64,000 nt of DNA from contig OY986440.1 in NCBI GenBank assembly GCA_963920525.1, positions 18,628,023 to 18,692,022 of the forward strand, written 5' to 3'. Below are positions 1 to 10,538 of the stretch, one piece after another (position 1 is the first letter of the stretch; every line of letters begins with the position of its first letter). The DNA comes from Dichetophora obliterata (taxonomy: Eukaryota > Arthropoda > Insecta > Diptera > Sciomyzidae). The position numbers and the translations under genes are program-made. The notes beneath the pieces are model-generated. The model made no database searches. It saw only the letters and a program-made list of their open reading frames with translations, and had not been told where the DNA came from.

Positions 1-983
1 TTACCGGGACTATGCTCCATCGATTTCTACTTGTGAGTACTGGTTCCGTCGGTTTAAAAGTGGTGATTTTGATACGGAAGACAAAGAGCGTCCGGGCCAG
101 CCGAAAAAGTTTGAAGATGAGGAATTGGAGGCTTTGCTCGATGAAGACCCGTGTCAAACCCTTCAAGAATTGTCAGAATCATTGGGAGTCGACTTATCAA
201 CGGTCGGCAAACGCTTGAAGGCCATGGGAATGATTCAAAAGCAAGGAAATTGGGTGCAGTACCGATTTTGCATGTGCGAACAACTGCTTCAACGGCATAA
301 AAGGAAGAGTTTTTTGCATCGTATTGTCACTGGCGATGAAAAGTGGATCCATTACGATAATCCTAAGCGAAAAAAATCGTGGGGACCACCCGGCCATGCA
401 TCAACATCGAGGGCCAAGCCGAATATTCATGGCGCCAAGCTTATGCTGTGTATTTGGTGGGATCAGAAGGGTGTCGTGTACTATGAGCTGCTAAAACCTA
501 ACGAAACCATCACTGGGGAACGCTACCAACAACAATTGATGCAATTGAGCCGAGCATTAAAGGTTAAACGGCCGGAATATGCCAAAAGACACGACAAAGT
601 GGTTTTTCAACATGACAACGCACGGCCACATGTTGCAAGAACCGTCAAGGAAACGTTGGAGGCGCTGAATTTGGATGTGCTACCCCACCCGCCTTATAGC
701 CCAGACATAGCCCCTTCCAACTACCACCTATTCAGATCGATGACGCATGGCTTGGCTGAGCAGCGCTTCACTTCTTACGAGGATACCAAAAAATGGGTCG
801 ATTCGTGGATTGCCTCAAAAGATGAATCGTTCTTCCGGCGCGGAATCCATATGCTGCCAGAAAGATGGGAAAATGTTGTAGCTAACGATGGACAATACTT
901 TGAATAATATACATTGTACCGTTGTTTCTAAATAAATGCTCAAAAACCGAAAAAAAACCTTTAAAATTAATTCCAACCCCCAA
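1..983 (+). mobile_element. mariner-family DNA transposon, 5' end outside window
   Basis: The body is a mariner transposase reading frame (2-907). About 75 bp further on, the sequence ends in TTCCAACCCCCAA next to a TA. Its reverse complement begins TTGGGGGTTGGAA, which resembles mariner inverted repeats, so I place the 3' end at about 983 with TA at 984-985 as target duplication. The 5' inverted repeat and the transposase N-terminus lie beyond the window edge. The element sits upstream of the unc-13 exon at 6245, presumably in an intron. Confidence 0.85.
2..907 (+). pseudogene. mariner transposase, catalytically dead, 5'-partial
   Basis: Open in frame from base 2 to TAA at 905-907, about 301 residues; the true start is outside the window. 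The N-terminal part resembles the mariner helix-turn-helix DNA-binding region (WFRRFKSGDFDTEDK), followed by the DD34D catalytic core. The first Asp is in GDEKW (codon 335-337) and the second in HDNARPH (codon 614-616). The third position, exactly 35 residues later, should be the Asp of SDYHLF but is Asn (AAC at 719-721), so the triad is DD34N. Compared with the family as I know it, about 10-12 residues are missing in frame near 259-264, between NWVQY and CEQLLQR. The C-terminus (LPERWENVVANDGQYFE) is intact. I infer an otherwise open but inactive copy. Confidence 0.9.
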
Positions 984-984
984 T

Positions 985-1378
985 AATTATTTATTTTTAA
1001 CCTTATTTACATTATTTTTATGAAAATAGTGTTTTTTTAATCTTCATCATTATTTATAAAAAAATTGATATAAAGCTATTCCTCACTTACCTTTTTAATA
1101 CATTTACTTTTTTTTGAGAAGATAAAAGGCGATCTGATGAGATGAGCAAATATGTTATAAGATCTTTATTTGTATTTTATCTTTTGTCTTTTCTGAAAAA
1201 AACCCTAATCTCCTTCCACTTTGCTTGATTTTTTTTACAAAAAAAAGCGTACTTTTTGTTTTATTTAATTTTTATCAAATATTTTTCACCAAATTTTTCT
1301 TTACTTTTTACTTTTCTTGTTTGCTTACAAATTGGTAACGTTAATATTTGTATGCAAAAAAAAAATAATATATTTGCG
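985..1378. other. AT-rich spacer
   Basis: Between the mariner end and the 3.3-kb repeat. Runs of A and T; no coding frame, inverted repeat or known motif seen. Confidence 0.5.
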
Positions 1379-1619
1379 AAAAATAAAATTTATTAAATAT
1401 GTTTTATTATTTTTTAGTTATTTTGTGCCAAACAATTATTGCAAGAAATTTAAAGTCCTTCTTTAACGTGTAGAGTCCCAATTTTTAAAACGTTTTCGAT
1501 TGAAAACGAAACGATTTCAAAAATCAATTAAATTTTTTTTCAGTATGTTATATTTCTTGTTTTAGTAGGTAAAATGTAAAAACTTTTTTTCCCAATGGGA
1601 CAGTGCAAACCAATAGCAA

Positions 1620-1697
1620 CACAGCTCTGTTGAACATCGTTGCTGTAGCATACACGAGAGAGAAGAGAGTGACTCAGAACACTTCAACAGAGCTGTG
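1620..1697. repeat. Perfect 15-bp inverted repeat (hairpin), copy 1
   Basis: CACAGCTCTGTTGAA at 1620-1634 is the exact reverse complement of TTCAACAGAGCTGTG at 1683-1697, with a 48-bp spacer. The same hairpin occurs at 10461-10538 in the second duplication copy. Confidence 0.85.
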
Positions 1698-3077
1698 TGG
1701 CATTGTTGTTGTTGCTGTTTCTTAATTACGCTCTAGAACTGATAACCTGAACAGAATGAAGTAATTTCATTTAATGAACCCAGTGGTAAATAGTCACATA
1801 ACGTAACCAATTATTTTTTTATACCTACAGTGTAGCTGCGAGACCTCCAACGCCTGTAGAGTTAATAATTGAGTTTTTGAAGTGAAAACTTCTTCAGGCG
1901 CGTTTAGTCAACCGAAACAATATGAGAAGCAAACATAGGCAATAATCAGCGCAATCGATACATGAACATTTGTTTTACATTCTGATTCTGATAACAGCGA
2001 GTACAGAGTTCGTAAAATGAGTTGTGGATATGTATTAGCCAAAAGTATCTATCAATGTAATGTTTTTTAACTATGATAAACGTTTTTCAATAAAAATTAA
2101 ACAAAAAACAAATTGCTGCTGATATGGTCGAACTTCGAACTCAGGCAATAATAGTTTTAATAAATTTGCAATAATATCAAAAAACAAATTCTAAAAAGAA
2201 GCTCTTAACTCATTTTTAATAAAAGAGCAAAGAAACAAGTTTGCTTACATTTTTGTTGCTGTTAAAACAATATCAATATGAAAAATTGCAATTTTGGGCC
2301 ATTTTTTAAAAAAAAAAAGCTATTTCAAAGAATCGGTAAAATTCGGTGATTCTTTTTTACAGACTCTTAAAGATAATAAATCATACTTACTATATTTGTT
2401 AGTGGCCAAGCCGAAATCAGTGGAACTTGGAAGAAGTTATCTAATAAAGTTCAAAAAAATGTTCAACTTTACCCAAGTTTTATCAATTTTTGAAAAGTCC
2501 TTACAAAAATAATTTTATTTTTCTCTACTGAATAACAAAAAATATATTTTTTACAATATTTTTACTTTAAGCAAAAATTAATTATTATTTGATATCTTAA
2601 AAAATGACTTTACAAAAAAAATTGCCTGAGTGCTCGAAAACAAAAATTGCAATACAAAAAAATTAAAACAGTATCGAATTTAAACAGGTTGAACAGGTAG
2701 TGTCTCCAAAAATTATTTTATTGAACTGAAAACTTGAATTTTTCTTAGTTGGAGTGAGCATTTTTTTTTACTATGTTACCCATTTTGTATTATTTTTTGA
2801 CAACATTTTTGATTTTTGTCCACTAGACAAACTACTGGGCGTAGGTAATGACACTTAAAAGAATTTTTCGAGGCAATTTTTTTTAAAGATTTATGTTTAG
2901 AGTGCAAAAGATAAGGTCGTGATAAGATATGAACGAAATTTGGTCAAAAAGCAATATGCACAATAAATCAGTGACTACAAAAACATCCAATAAGCTTGGG
3001 CAGGCATCGTTTGCAAACCGTGTTGGTATTGCAATTGCAAAAGCAAGGTTGTCATGAGCTAAAAGATTTAAATTAGA

Positions 3078-3756
3078 ATAACTGCATGAGAGCACGGATT
3101 GTGACAGTTCTTTACTAAAATATCCAATGGATCGAGAGCGCCATATTGTACAAGTCATGGTAAAATTATTTGACAAGGTAGCCGTGACAGTTTTTTGGCG
3201 ATTGGTAGTTGTCAAAAACAGCTAAAGGAGTTGTAGTTTGCTGCTGCTGACTAGCTATGTGCTTATTTTTAACTTTTCTTTGATTCATTAAATTTGTTTG
3301 CGAGGTTTATTGGAATGTTTTTAGTTTTCTGCGATTGACTAGCTATGTTTAAGTTAAGCTTATTTTTTCACGATTTCTTTGATTAATTGCATGAACAGCT
3401 AATTTTGACAACTACCCATCGCCGCTCGTGAGAAAAAAGCCAATCTACGCTTCTACCTTGTCAAGTAATTATACCATGGTACAAGTAGCATAGTAAAATC
3501 AACAGCTCAAAGAACTCTATAATGAGCTGCACTTCACGCTCAATCCATCTTCAGTTTGGCCGCTCGCTTATTTTCTGCTCTCTCACATTGCAAACACAGG
3601 GTTGCATTTCGCCGTATACATGGGTTTCAGTGTAGTATACATGGGAAAGATTGTACGTTTTTTTTTTACTTGTATTTTGTTGTTGCGGCAGTGTACGAAT
3701 TGCATATTTCCTATTCTTGCACCAATGGCATATCCTAGACATAGGAAAATATCCCT
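3078..3756 (+). mobile_element. Family A TIR element, left end missing (copy in duplication 1)
   Basis: Shares TGCATGAGAGCACGGATTG and GAGAGCGCC on the left and TATCCTAGACATAGG near the right end with the complete copies at 15222-15922 and 44499-44867. The first ~20 bp (left terminal repeat) is absent. It is interrupted by the small element at 3156-3478. Open frames inside are artefacts of repeat sequence. Confidence 0.75.
3156..3478. mobile_element. 323-bp MITE (family D) nested in family A, copy 1
   Basis: Inverted ends CATGGTAAAATTATTTGACA and, in reverse complement, CATGGTATAATTACTTGACA. It is flanked by an exact 8-bp target duplication GTACAAGT (3148-3155 and 3479-3486). Removing it restores the uninterrupted family A sequence. 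It appears again at 12001-12323 (same insertion, duplicated) and as an independent insertion at 15370-15675. Confidence 0.85.
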
Positions 3757-4049
3757 ACTGTATTAAATAAAATGTTTTTATTCTATATTATAATTTAAGA
3801 GTGTTGAAAACACTGGCACTAAGCTACAGTTTCGGTTAGATAATAGATATAGATAATTCAGGGAAAATGCATCACTTATTACAAAAATTTCCACGCGTTT
3901 AAAAGTTTAGAGATAAAGATATATATATTTTAAATTGTAAAAATTATGAATTTTAATAAGAAAATATTTAATTATATCCCTTCTAATATGGTATGGTCTA
4001 TAAAGATATATATTCAACAATATAACACTATAGTACATATAATCTATAT

Positions 4050-4180
4050 TAATAAAACTCATTTTCTGTTTGTTTGTTTGTTTGTTTGTTTGGCCTTTAT
4101 ATTAATCTAAACGGCTCAATGGATTTCGCTCAAACTAGGTACATAGTTAGTTTTTGCAACGCCCCCTCCGAAATTTTTCA
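4050..4180 (+). repeat. (TTTG)n tract with conserved flank
   Basis: ACTCATTTTCTG is followed by several TTTG units, then a segment containing CGGCTCAATGGATTTCGC. Related tracts lie at about 12895-13025, 41655-41760, and in reverse orientation at 38085-38165. The arrangement recalls termini of rolling-circle or LINE-like insect repeats, but I cannot assign the family. Confidence 0.45.
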
Positions 4181-4731
4181 ACTAAAGGTAATTTTGTTAT
4201 TATAATACTTTTTAGTATCGGAGTTTTTTGTGTATTTAATTTTTAAAAATTTCTGCTATTTACACACCCAAAACACTCACATATATTCAAAATTGTAGAA
4301 ATTTTCAGTATAACGACTTTTTCATGAAACATTGTAACCTAAGAATGAGAAAAAACGACATGGAAATCAAAGTTCGGTCTTTCGATGCAAATATTTCCGC
4401 TGTTCATTAATATATTTCATACAATTTTTTTTTTGTTCAAAAGTTCAATAAAATCACTTCACAAAAATAGGTTGAACTGTATCGTTCCGTCAGTGTAACT
4501 ATGTTTTATAATTATGTCAAAAAAAGTCCAAAATATTAAATTTTTACTCAAAAAATGACTCAAAAATTGTTTTTATTGTAAAAATTCAATCGATTAAAAA
4601 TTGCACATCTTACTACCTTTAATATGGCATAGTATTTATTTGCAAAAATTCTTCCAGCTAAGCGCGAAAATTATTTTACTGTTTTAGTCATCAAAACAAC
4701 AAGGGTACCCCTTTGATTTTTTTTGCGAAAT

Positions 4732-6244
4732 TTATTTTTTCCAAAATGTTGCTAACTATTTTTTACAAAAAAGTCAAGTCTCAAAAGTAATTTATGTGAA
4801 AATTACCCCAATATTTCTTTCCAATTAAAAGTTATGTCTAAAAATCTATTTTTTCATAGCAGTCTATTAATAAACCTGAGATTTGTTTTAAAATTCTCTA
4901 TATAGTTTGAACGCCCCCATTTATCTCTTAGAATGCAGTTGTGTATCAAGGAGTAATTACGAACATTTTGGTTTGCATAAAAATTTTCCTTATAGTAATC
5001 TATTTAGTTTTTTTTGCCTCCCCAGCCCCGCCCCCTCCTGTTAAATTTGTTTTGTTGTGATGGCTCTATTTTTTCTCACTATTGTGTCACCGTTGTCACT
5101 CAGTTCTTTATCAATGGTACTTTAAATGTTGTATATATATCACCATTTCATCGAAAAGATGACTGTGAATAGGAATGCTGTAAAAGTTAATATTTTCATG
5201 TAATCAGTTTCAGCTATATGGCGATATAGTAAATTATATGTGCATCTGGTAAGCACAATTATTTCATTGGTTTTCATCTGTGCTTTAAATTCACAGATAG
5301 ATGGCGCCGCATTTGTATGTACTGTGGGTACAAAATATACACCTTGCGGTGGGTAGGCGAATGATGTCTACCAAAAGTTTCTTCAAATTTAACCCCACAC
5401 GTTTGGGATTACAGACAGGTGGCGCTATTTTCTGCTAACAGAAAAATATCTGATGTTCTTATGTAGCTAGCAGATAAGTTTTGCGAAAATGCTATTGCTA
5501 CCAAAATCTTTAAATGTCAAATAATTCTCCCATGAAAAAAACGCAGCTAATATACATTTTAGTACAATCATTTTTAGTACAACGAATTTTTCATAAAACA
5601 TTGATAGCTAATAATTAGAAAAAAATGTTTTTACTTTTAATGCCAATATCTCCGCTGTTTTTAATATATTCATTAAAAAGATTTTTGTTAAAAAGTTCAA
5701 TATATTTTTTAATATAAATCTTTGTTCAGATGTTAAACTGTCCATATCTCAAGGACGCATGAGTCCCACCATAATTTTTATATTTTCGAAAAGGTAATTT
5801 TGCTAGCTTTAAATTAAGTAAATATAAAAATTATTTTTAATTTTTATATGTTTTTCGTACCCCTTCTTTGAAATCAATTAGCTCACCGCAAGAAATGGAA
5901 CCACCAACAACAAACATTTTCCAAAACGTTTTTGGATTAAAGTTCGTAGCTTACAAAGAAAATTCAGCATGTTTTTCATTATTCTAGAATTTAAAAGAAT
6001 ATTTAATCGAGAAGTGTATATTTAAATGTTTATATAAATGACTCTCGAGTAACGCCGGGATAAAAATAAAAGTTTAAAATTTTAAAAATAAAATGTTATT
6101 TTTATCAGCAAGTGATAAAAATAAAAGCAAATGCGTTTCATTTCATCTGTATTCTAAATGGTTAAGCACTTGTCATATATGCTTTCGAAATACCTTTCCA
6201 GACACTTACTAAATCAATATATTTTTTATTTCTTATTCGAACAG
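4732..6244. other. AT-rich intron sequence upstream of unc-13 exon
   Basis: No gene seen. The stretch 5575-5755 is a diverged direct repeat of 4300-4490 (both contain TTTTTCAT-AAACATTG, then TATCTCCGCTGTT-like sequence, then AAAAGTTCAATA), so part of the 3.3-kb repeat unit has an older relative here. The last bases form a normal acceptor ending in CAG at 6242-6244. Confidence 0.5.
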
Positions 6245-6376
6245 AATGGAACTGGACCCGGTGACGTTGGCATTCGTGGGAACGGACATCCTGGCGATAA
6301 TCCGTTCTATAGCAATATCGACAGCATGCCAGATATACGGCCACGCCGAAAATCCATACCATTGGTGTCGGAACTG
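6245..6376 (+). CDS. unc-13: unc-13 internal exon, linker before the C1 domain
   Basis: 132 nt, 44 codons, phase 0 at both ends. It encodes NGTGPGDVGIRGNG followed by a stretch ending IRPRRKSIPLVSEL, which I recognise as the region just N-terminal to the C1 domain of Drosophila Unc-13. The preceding intron ends in a pyrimidine-rich tract and CAG; the donor is GTATGT at 6377. The exon joins in frame to 31584 after an intron of about 25.2 kb. Unc-13/Munc13 proteins prime synaptic vesicles at presynaptic active zones by promoting SNARE assembly. The segment is rich in Gly, Pro and basic residues and probably unstructured. It lies between the two 3.3-kb direct repeats. The gene assignment is firm; the exact acceptor is set by the phase match. 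Confidence 0.9.
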
Positions 6377-6615
6377 GTATGTAATGCATAAACTTGTCTA
6401 TATTTTAATACTTCTCCTCTATTTGGACAAAAGTTTATATTTCAACAATTCCTCTGAAAGCGTTTTTTCCATACTTATAAATATATTATTTATCGATTTT
6501 ATTTTTTTTTTTACAAATATACAATAATGAGAGGAAACAATATTCAATATAATAAAAAATAATAAGACATTAATTTCAATTCTGTTAGCCAGTAAGTCAC
6601 GGTCGCTGATATAGT
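6377..6615. other. unc-13: Start of the 25-kb unc-13 intron
   Basis: Donor GTATGT, then AT-rich sequence with no feature before the first MITE. Confidence 0.5.
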
Positions 6616-7124
6616 AGGTCAATTCACGATCTTTTTGCATTGTTGCAAATGCGTTTTGGCAAAGGCAGATGATTGTGAACACACCTTTAATATTATGGTG
6701 TTGCAAATGCTTTACAACAGCTAATTTTAATTTATATTTTACATCGAACTCCTCTAAAAAATCAAAAATATTGCAAGTTTCTTCCTCCGTTCGTTTGTTG
6801 ATGGTATTTTCCCTTTTAATTTTCCCTTTTAAAACTTCCTCCATTTCTTTAGCATTTCTTTTTATTATAAAATGAGCTTTTTGCCGCTAAAAATGTAAAC
6901 AATGAAAACAGCTGTTTAAGAAGCACTGTTCAGAAAGTTTCGGTGGTAGTGTTCAATGCAAAATTCGTTCACAATAGCATTATGCAATACGATTAGATTC
7001 GCATATTCAACGGCCTTTTGTAATAGCATATGCATGAATGTTGCAAACGCACATCAATGCTTTTGTTTGTGTAAAAGCTGCTTATTTTGCATTTGCAACG
7101 ATGCAACAAGATCGTGAACTGCCT
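6616..7124. mobile_element. MITE with TTCACGATC ends, copy 1
   Basis: The left end reads TTCACGATCTTTTTGCATTG. The right end in reverse complement reads TTCACGATCTTGTTGCATCG, and both continue into GTTGCAAATGC. The inverted repeat is about 30 bp. A 141-codon minus-strand frame (6419-6844) overlaps its left part but runs through the terminal repeat and is probably fortuitous. Exact outer borders are uncertain by a few bases. Confidence 0.7.
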
Positions 7125-7430
7125 TATTATAATATGCAGTACATTAATTTTTTTATTTTTATTTAACTGAATTATTCAATATACATATTAGTTTATTTTT
7201 ATCAACGTCCGACACAACTTCGGTACCAAGACATATTCATATATATTCTGGTAGCGCCACTATAACAACTAATTTATAAAAATATAGCAAAAAATTAATA
7301 AGCGTAGACATCTGCTTGAAGTCGTAACGCCGACTGAGTGTGAGAACCTTGTCAGTTATATCGTGTACGTGTTTTGAGTCTCTTGTTCCGAGAATGCCGT
7401 TGAGTTTCACCAGCGAAGTTCTGTCAAAGA

Positions 7431-7779
7431 GATTCACGATCTTGATTCAAATGCGTTTTTGCAAGGTAGATTAACAAACTCACATACCTAACGAACTTAA
7501 ACACTTAACGAACTAAAAGACCCAACAAACTGACTACATGAACGAGTGCAAAAAACAAACTTAAAGAGCAAATGAACTAAATGAGCTAAAGCACAATATG
7601 AACGAACTAGTTCATTAAATATAACTGAACTATAAAGAACCATCTTTTAAGTGAACTAAAATGCCTTACTTTAATTTGCAACAACCTTTTGAATGTTGCA
7701 AATGCATATCAATGCTTTTTGTTTTTGTAAAAGCAGCTAATTTTGCATTTGCAACGATTCAACACGATCGTGAATTACC
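7431..7779. mobile_element. MITE with TTCACGATC ends, copy 2
   Basis: The left end is ATTCACGATCTTGATTCAAA. The right end in reverse complement is ATTCACGATCGTGTTGAATC, followed by GTTGCAAATGC. Same family as 6616-7124. The interior (about 7480-7670) is a degenerate series of GAACTAAA / GAACGAACT-like words. Confidence 0.65.
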
Positions 7780-7870
7780 ATATGACCAGTAGCAGATAGA
7801 CGATAAACAAGGGTAATGAGATATAGCACAGGTAGTCTTTATTTAGGAAGGTTTTCTCAACTTTCCTCCT

Positions 7871-7923
7871 GTGCTATGAAAACTTATCCCAACAAGTGTG
7901 TGCTATGAAAACTTATCCCAACA
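7871..7923 (+). repeat. 24-bp direct repeat pair
   Basis: GTGCTATGAAAACTTATCCC plus AACA occurs at 7871-7894 and again at 7900-7923, separated by 5 bp. It may be a small tandem duplication. Confidence 0.85.
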
Positions 7924-8243
7924 GAAGCTGCTTTTAATTGCAGTCAGTAATAAAAATCGTTGCTTTTAAGCATTTTTAAGGGGTTAGGTCACTCTAAACG
8001 TCGAAAAATATGCTTTTTTTGGTTTTTTTTTTCAAAAATAATACACAATAAATCAAGATTCCAAAAAAGGATGTATATCAGTGACTGTATACTAAGCCGG
8101 ATCGAAATTTTGATTTCGCCGGACACCGACTTAAAAGTAAGAGGGACTCTTAAAAACTATTTCGGCATAGTTTTTTTTTGGATCAGAGAAATTTTCAGAA
8201 AGATGTTTTCTTAAATATGTATTTTTCATGGTATTCACATGAA

Positions 8244-9761
8244 TATTTATTTATTTTTATTTATTTATTTATTTATTTCAATTCAGTCAATGAACAAAGT
8301 TCTTACAGACTAGCAATAAATATAATAAGATTATAGAGAGAAGAGCAAAATATAATATACAAAAATAAATTAAAACTAACAATTTTGTATAAAGTAATAC
8401 ATTAAAAATTACAATTCAATAATTGCTTCATAGCACATTTAGGCATAGAGAAATCAACATTAGATTTAGATGCTAATATGTTAAAATTTAATAATGCTCT
8501 GTACAGCGGAGAATTCATAGCATAGTTTGTTCTGCGAGTATCTAAATAGAATACATCCGAATTTCTTAAACTTCTTGATGAAACGTTAAAATTAATTAGT
8601 TCAAGCAACGAAGGACAATCAATAGCCCCCGATATAAGATCAGAGATGAATAAAAGTGACGCAATTATTCGTCGATTTTGAAGAGATTTTAAATGTATCA
8701 GTAAACATCGCGCATTATAAGGGGAAATAGGATCCTAAATATTAAGAGCTCTAAGGTCAAAACGAATGAAATTCTTTTGTACGCGTTCAAGACGTATGAT
8801 ATGAGTATCATAAAAAGGACTCCAAATGAAAGGCGTATTCTAGCTTTGACCGAACTAATGAAGTATAGATTGCTTTTAAAGTGTAGGCATCTAAAAAATT
8901 TGAGCTATTTCGCCGAAGAAAGGCTAATAAGGCATAAGCTTTGGGAATAATGTAATCCAAGTGGCCTACAAAAGAGAATGTAGCATCGAACATTACGCCT
9001 AGGTCCTTTACTTCCTTAACACAGATTAGCGGAAGGTAAGACAATGCATAAGAGGTGGGTCTGGGGCTATTTGACTTAGAATACGTGGCATAAACACATT
9101 TATCAAAATTAAGACAAAGTCGGTTTTTTACACACCAATTATAAACAGCATTAATGTCAGAATGCAGTAGAAATGAATCCAATATATTATTAATTTTTAG
9201 AAAATTTTTGAGATCATCTGCAAAAAGTAAACATTTAGAGTGCACGGCAACATTTGTTATATCATTGATGAATAATATAAATAATAGCAGCCCCAAAATA
9301 CTTCCTTGCGGCACTCCTGATGTCGCTATAAACGCAAGGGATCTGAAATTTTCAATTTTTACAAAACTTTTTCTATTAATCAGATAAGAGCTTAACCATT
9401 TTAGGACATTAGAATGGAGACCGAGTTTAGCCAATTTATTAATCAATAAAGAATGGGAAACTTTGTCAAACGCTTTAGAAAAATCTGTGTAAGCTGTATC
9501 GACTTGACAGCCTGAGACAAAAGCTGAAATGCAATATTCCGAAAAACAAGCAAGGTTTGTTACCGTCGAGCGACATGGAACAAAGTCATGTTGAAACGGT
9601 GAAATTAGACTTTTAACTGCAAAAAATAATTTTTGTTTAACTATATATTCAAAGAGCTTGGACGAAGTTGATAGTTTCGAAATAGGCCTATAGGTAGCAA
9701 TGTTATTTTTGTTGCCAGATTTGAAAATTAGTGTAATCGATGACATCTTCCAATCAGATAA
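8244..9761 (-). mobile_element. 5'-truncated Jockey-clade LINE
   Basis: Reverse transcriptase region on the minus strand followed by a 3' end with a TAAATAAA-type repeat tail (8246-8280 on the + strand reads TTTATTTATTTA). The 5' end stops inside the RT domain near 9761, directly against the left border of duplication copy 2. A 5' truncation with a simple-repeat tail is typical of non-LTR retrotransposition. No clear target duplication seen. Confidence 0.85.
8402..9761 (-). pseudogene. LINE reverse transcriptase fragment, frameshifted
   Basis: The longest open piece (9746-8808, 312 codons) carries RT motifs: FKSGNKNNIATYRPIS at residues 8-23, TDFSKAFD at 87-94 (motif A), GVPQGSILG at 144-152 (motif B) and FADD at 175-178 (catalytic motif C), then the thumb-region LGVMFD. 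The frame breaks near 8828-8834 (after KLEYA). The matching continuation in another frame (IWSPFYDTHIIRLERVQKNF) meets a TAG at 8735-8737 and then runs on to the end of a 68-codon piece (8608-8402). No endonuclease domain is present because the copy is truncated. It is therefore non-functional. Assignment to the Jockey group rests on the motif spacing and the C-terminal RLERVQKNF motif; I cannot name the element. Confidence 0.85.
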
Positions 9762-9849
9762 AAATATATATAAAATTATTGAAATTTAATAAAAATAAAA
9801 TTTATTAAATATGTTTTATTATTTTTTAGTTATTTTGTGTTATTTTGTC

Positions 9850-10272
9850 GGCCTTTGTAGTCTAGTGGAGAGTGCTCTAGACTCTCAACCCAAAGGTCCC
9901 TGGTTCGAATCCGGGCTCGGGCATGGTTCTTTTCACTTTCTTTGTTCTTTCTTTGTCCTACATTTAAGAATTATGGAAAACTAAAAATCCACAACTAAAT
10001 TGTGGAAAATGTGAAGGAATGGAACAACTAAGGGCTTGAAATGCTTGCCGAGGTTAAGGCATAACACTAGCCGAGGTTAAGGCATAACACTAGCCTCGGT
10101 TAAAAAGCAATTCAAATTGTCTTTCGCAGTTGTTTCCCCTAACCAATAATTCACGTATAGTTCCAATCAATTCCTCTAAATAATCTATCCCTTTCCTTTC
10201 AGGTCAAAGACCAAACCTTGTTTGTATAAGGCGCATGCCTTGGTTCTTTGATCTTTTTAAATAAAAAAAAAA
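9850..10272 (+). mobile_element. tRNA-derived SINE, full-length-looking copy
   Basis: The head reads like a degenerate tRNA: A-box TAGTCTAGTGG (9858-9868) and B-box GGTTCGAATCC (9902-9912), 34 bp apart. The body ends with GGTCAAAGACCAAACC, then a segment containing AAGGCGCATGCCTTGG, then an A-rich tail. A 25-bp tandem repeat with core GCCGAGGTTAAGGCATAACA lies near 10046-10095. The anticodon stem does not pair well, so I call a SINE head, not a tRNA gene. Other copies: 37775-38023 (+, truncated) and 14008-14057 (-, tail only). Confidence 0.85.
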
Positions 10273-10460
10273 ACAATTATTGCAAGAAATTTAAAGTCCT
10301 TCTTTAACGTGTAGAGTCCCAATTTTTAAAACGTTTTCGATTGAAAACGAAACGATTTCAAAAATCAATTAAATTTTTTTTCAGTATGTTATATTTCTTG
10401 TTTTAGTAGGTAAAATGTAAAAACTTTTTTTCCCAATGGGACAGTGCAAACCAATAGCAA

Positions 10461-10538
10461 CACAGCTCTGTTGAACATCGTTGCTGTAGCATACACGAGA
10501 GAGAAGAGAGTGACTCAGAACACTTCAACAGAGCTGTG
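10461..10538. repeat. Perfect 15-bp inverted repeat (hairpin), copy 2
   Basis: Same CACAGCTCTGTTGAA / TTCAACAGAGCTGTG hairpin as at 1620-1697. Confidence 0.85.

Larger units (their letters stand above)
1379..4731 (+). repeat. 3.3-kb direct duplication, copy 1
   Basis: Nearly identical to 9791-13578 in the same orientation. Reading side by side I see only scattered single-base changes (for example AAAAGTATC/AAAAGTGTC, AATAATAG/AATACTAG) and a few 1-3 base indels. Homology starts in AAAAATAAAATTTATTAAAT (1379 and 9791) and ends in TTTTGCGAAAT (4731 and 13578). Copy 2 carries an extra SINE at 9850-10272. It contains no convincing gene; it holds a truncated family A element with a nested insert and a short hairpin. 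It could be a segmental duplication or a long non-autonomous mobile element. Confidence 0.9.

Noticed and set aside
2883..3215. 110-codon minus-strand frame, identical copy at 11728-12060, similar start at 15616 on the + strand
   Set aside because: The identity reflects the 3.3-kb duplication, and the shared N-terminal residues come from the family D MITE arm. Similarity by repeat copy is not evidence of coding.
6419..6844. 141-codon minus-strand frame
   Set aside because: It runs through the left inverted end of a MITE and adjoining AT-rich sequence, is Lys/Ile-rich, and shows no domain; most likely fortuitous.
7237..7437. 66-codon minus-strand frame between MITEs
   Set aside because: No domain; lies between two MITE copies and is within the length expected by chance.
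8402..8608. Separate 68-codon gene on the minus strand
   Set aside because: It is the frame-continued 3' end of the broken LINE coding region, not an independent gene.
9850..9923. A tRNA gene
   Set aside because: A- and B-boxes are present, but the anticodon stem does not pair properly, and the sequence continues into a SINE body found elsewhere without the head.
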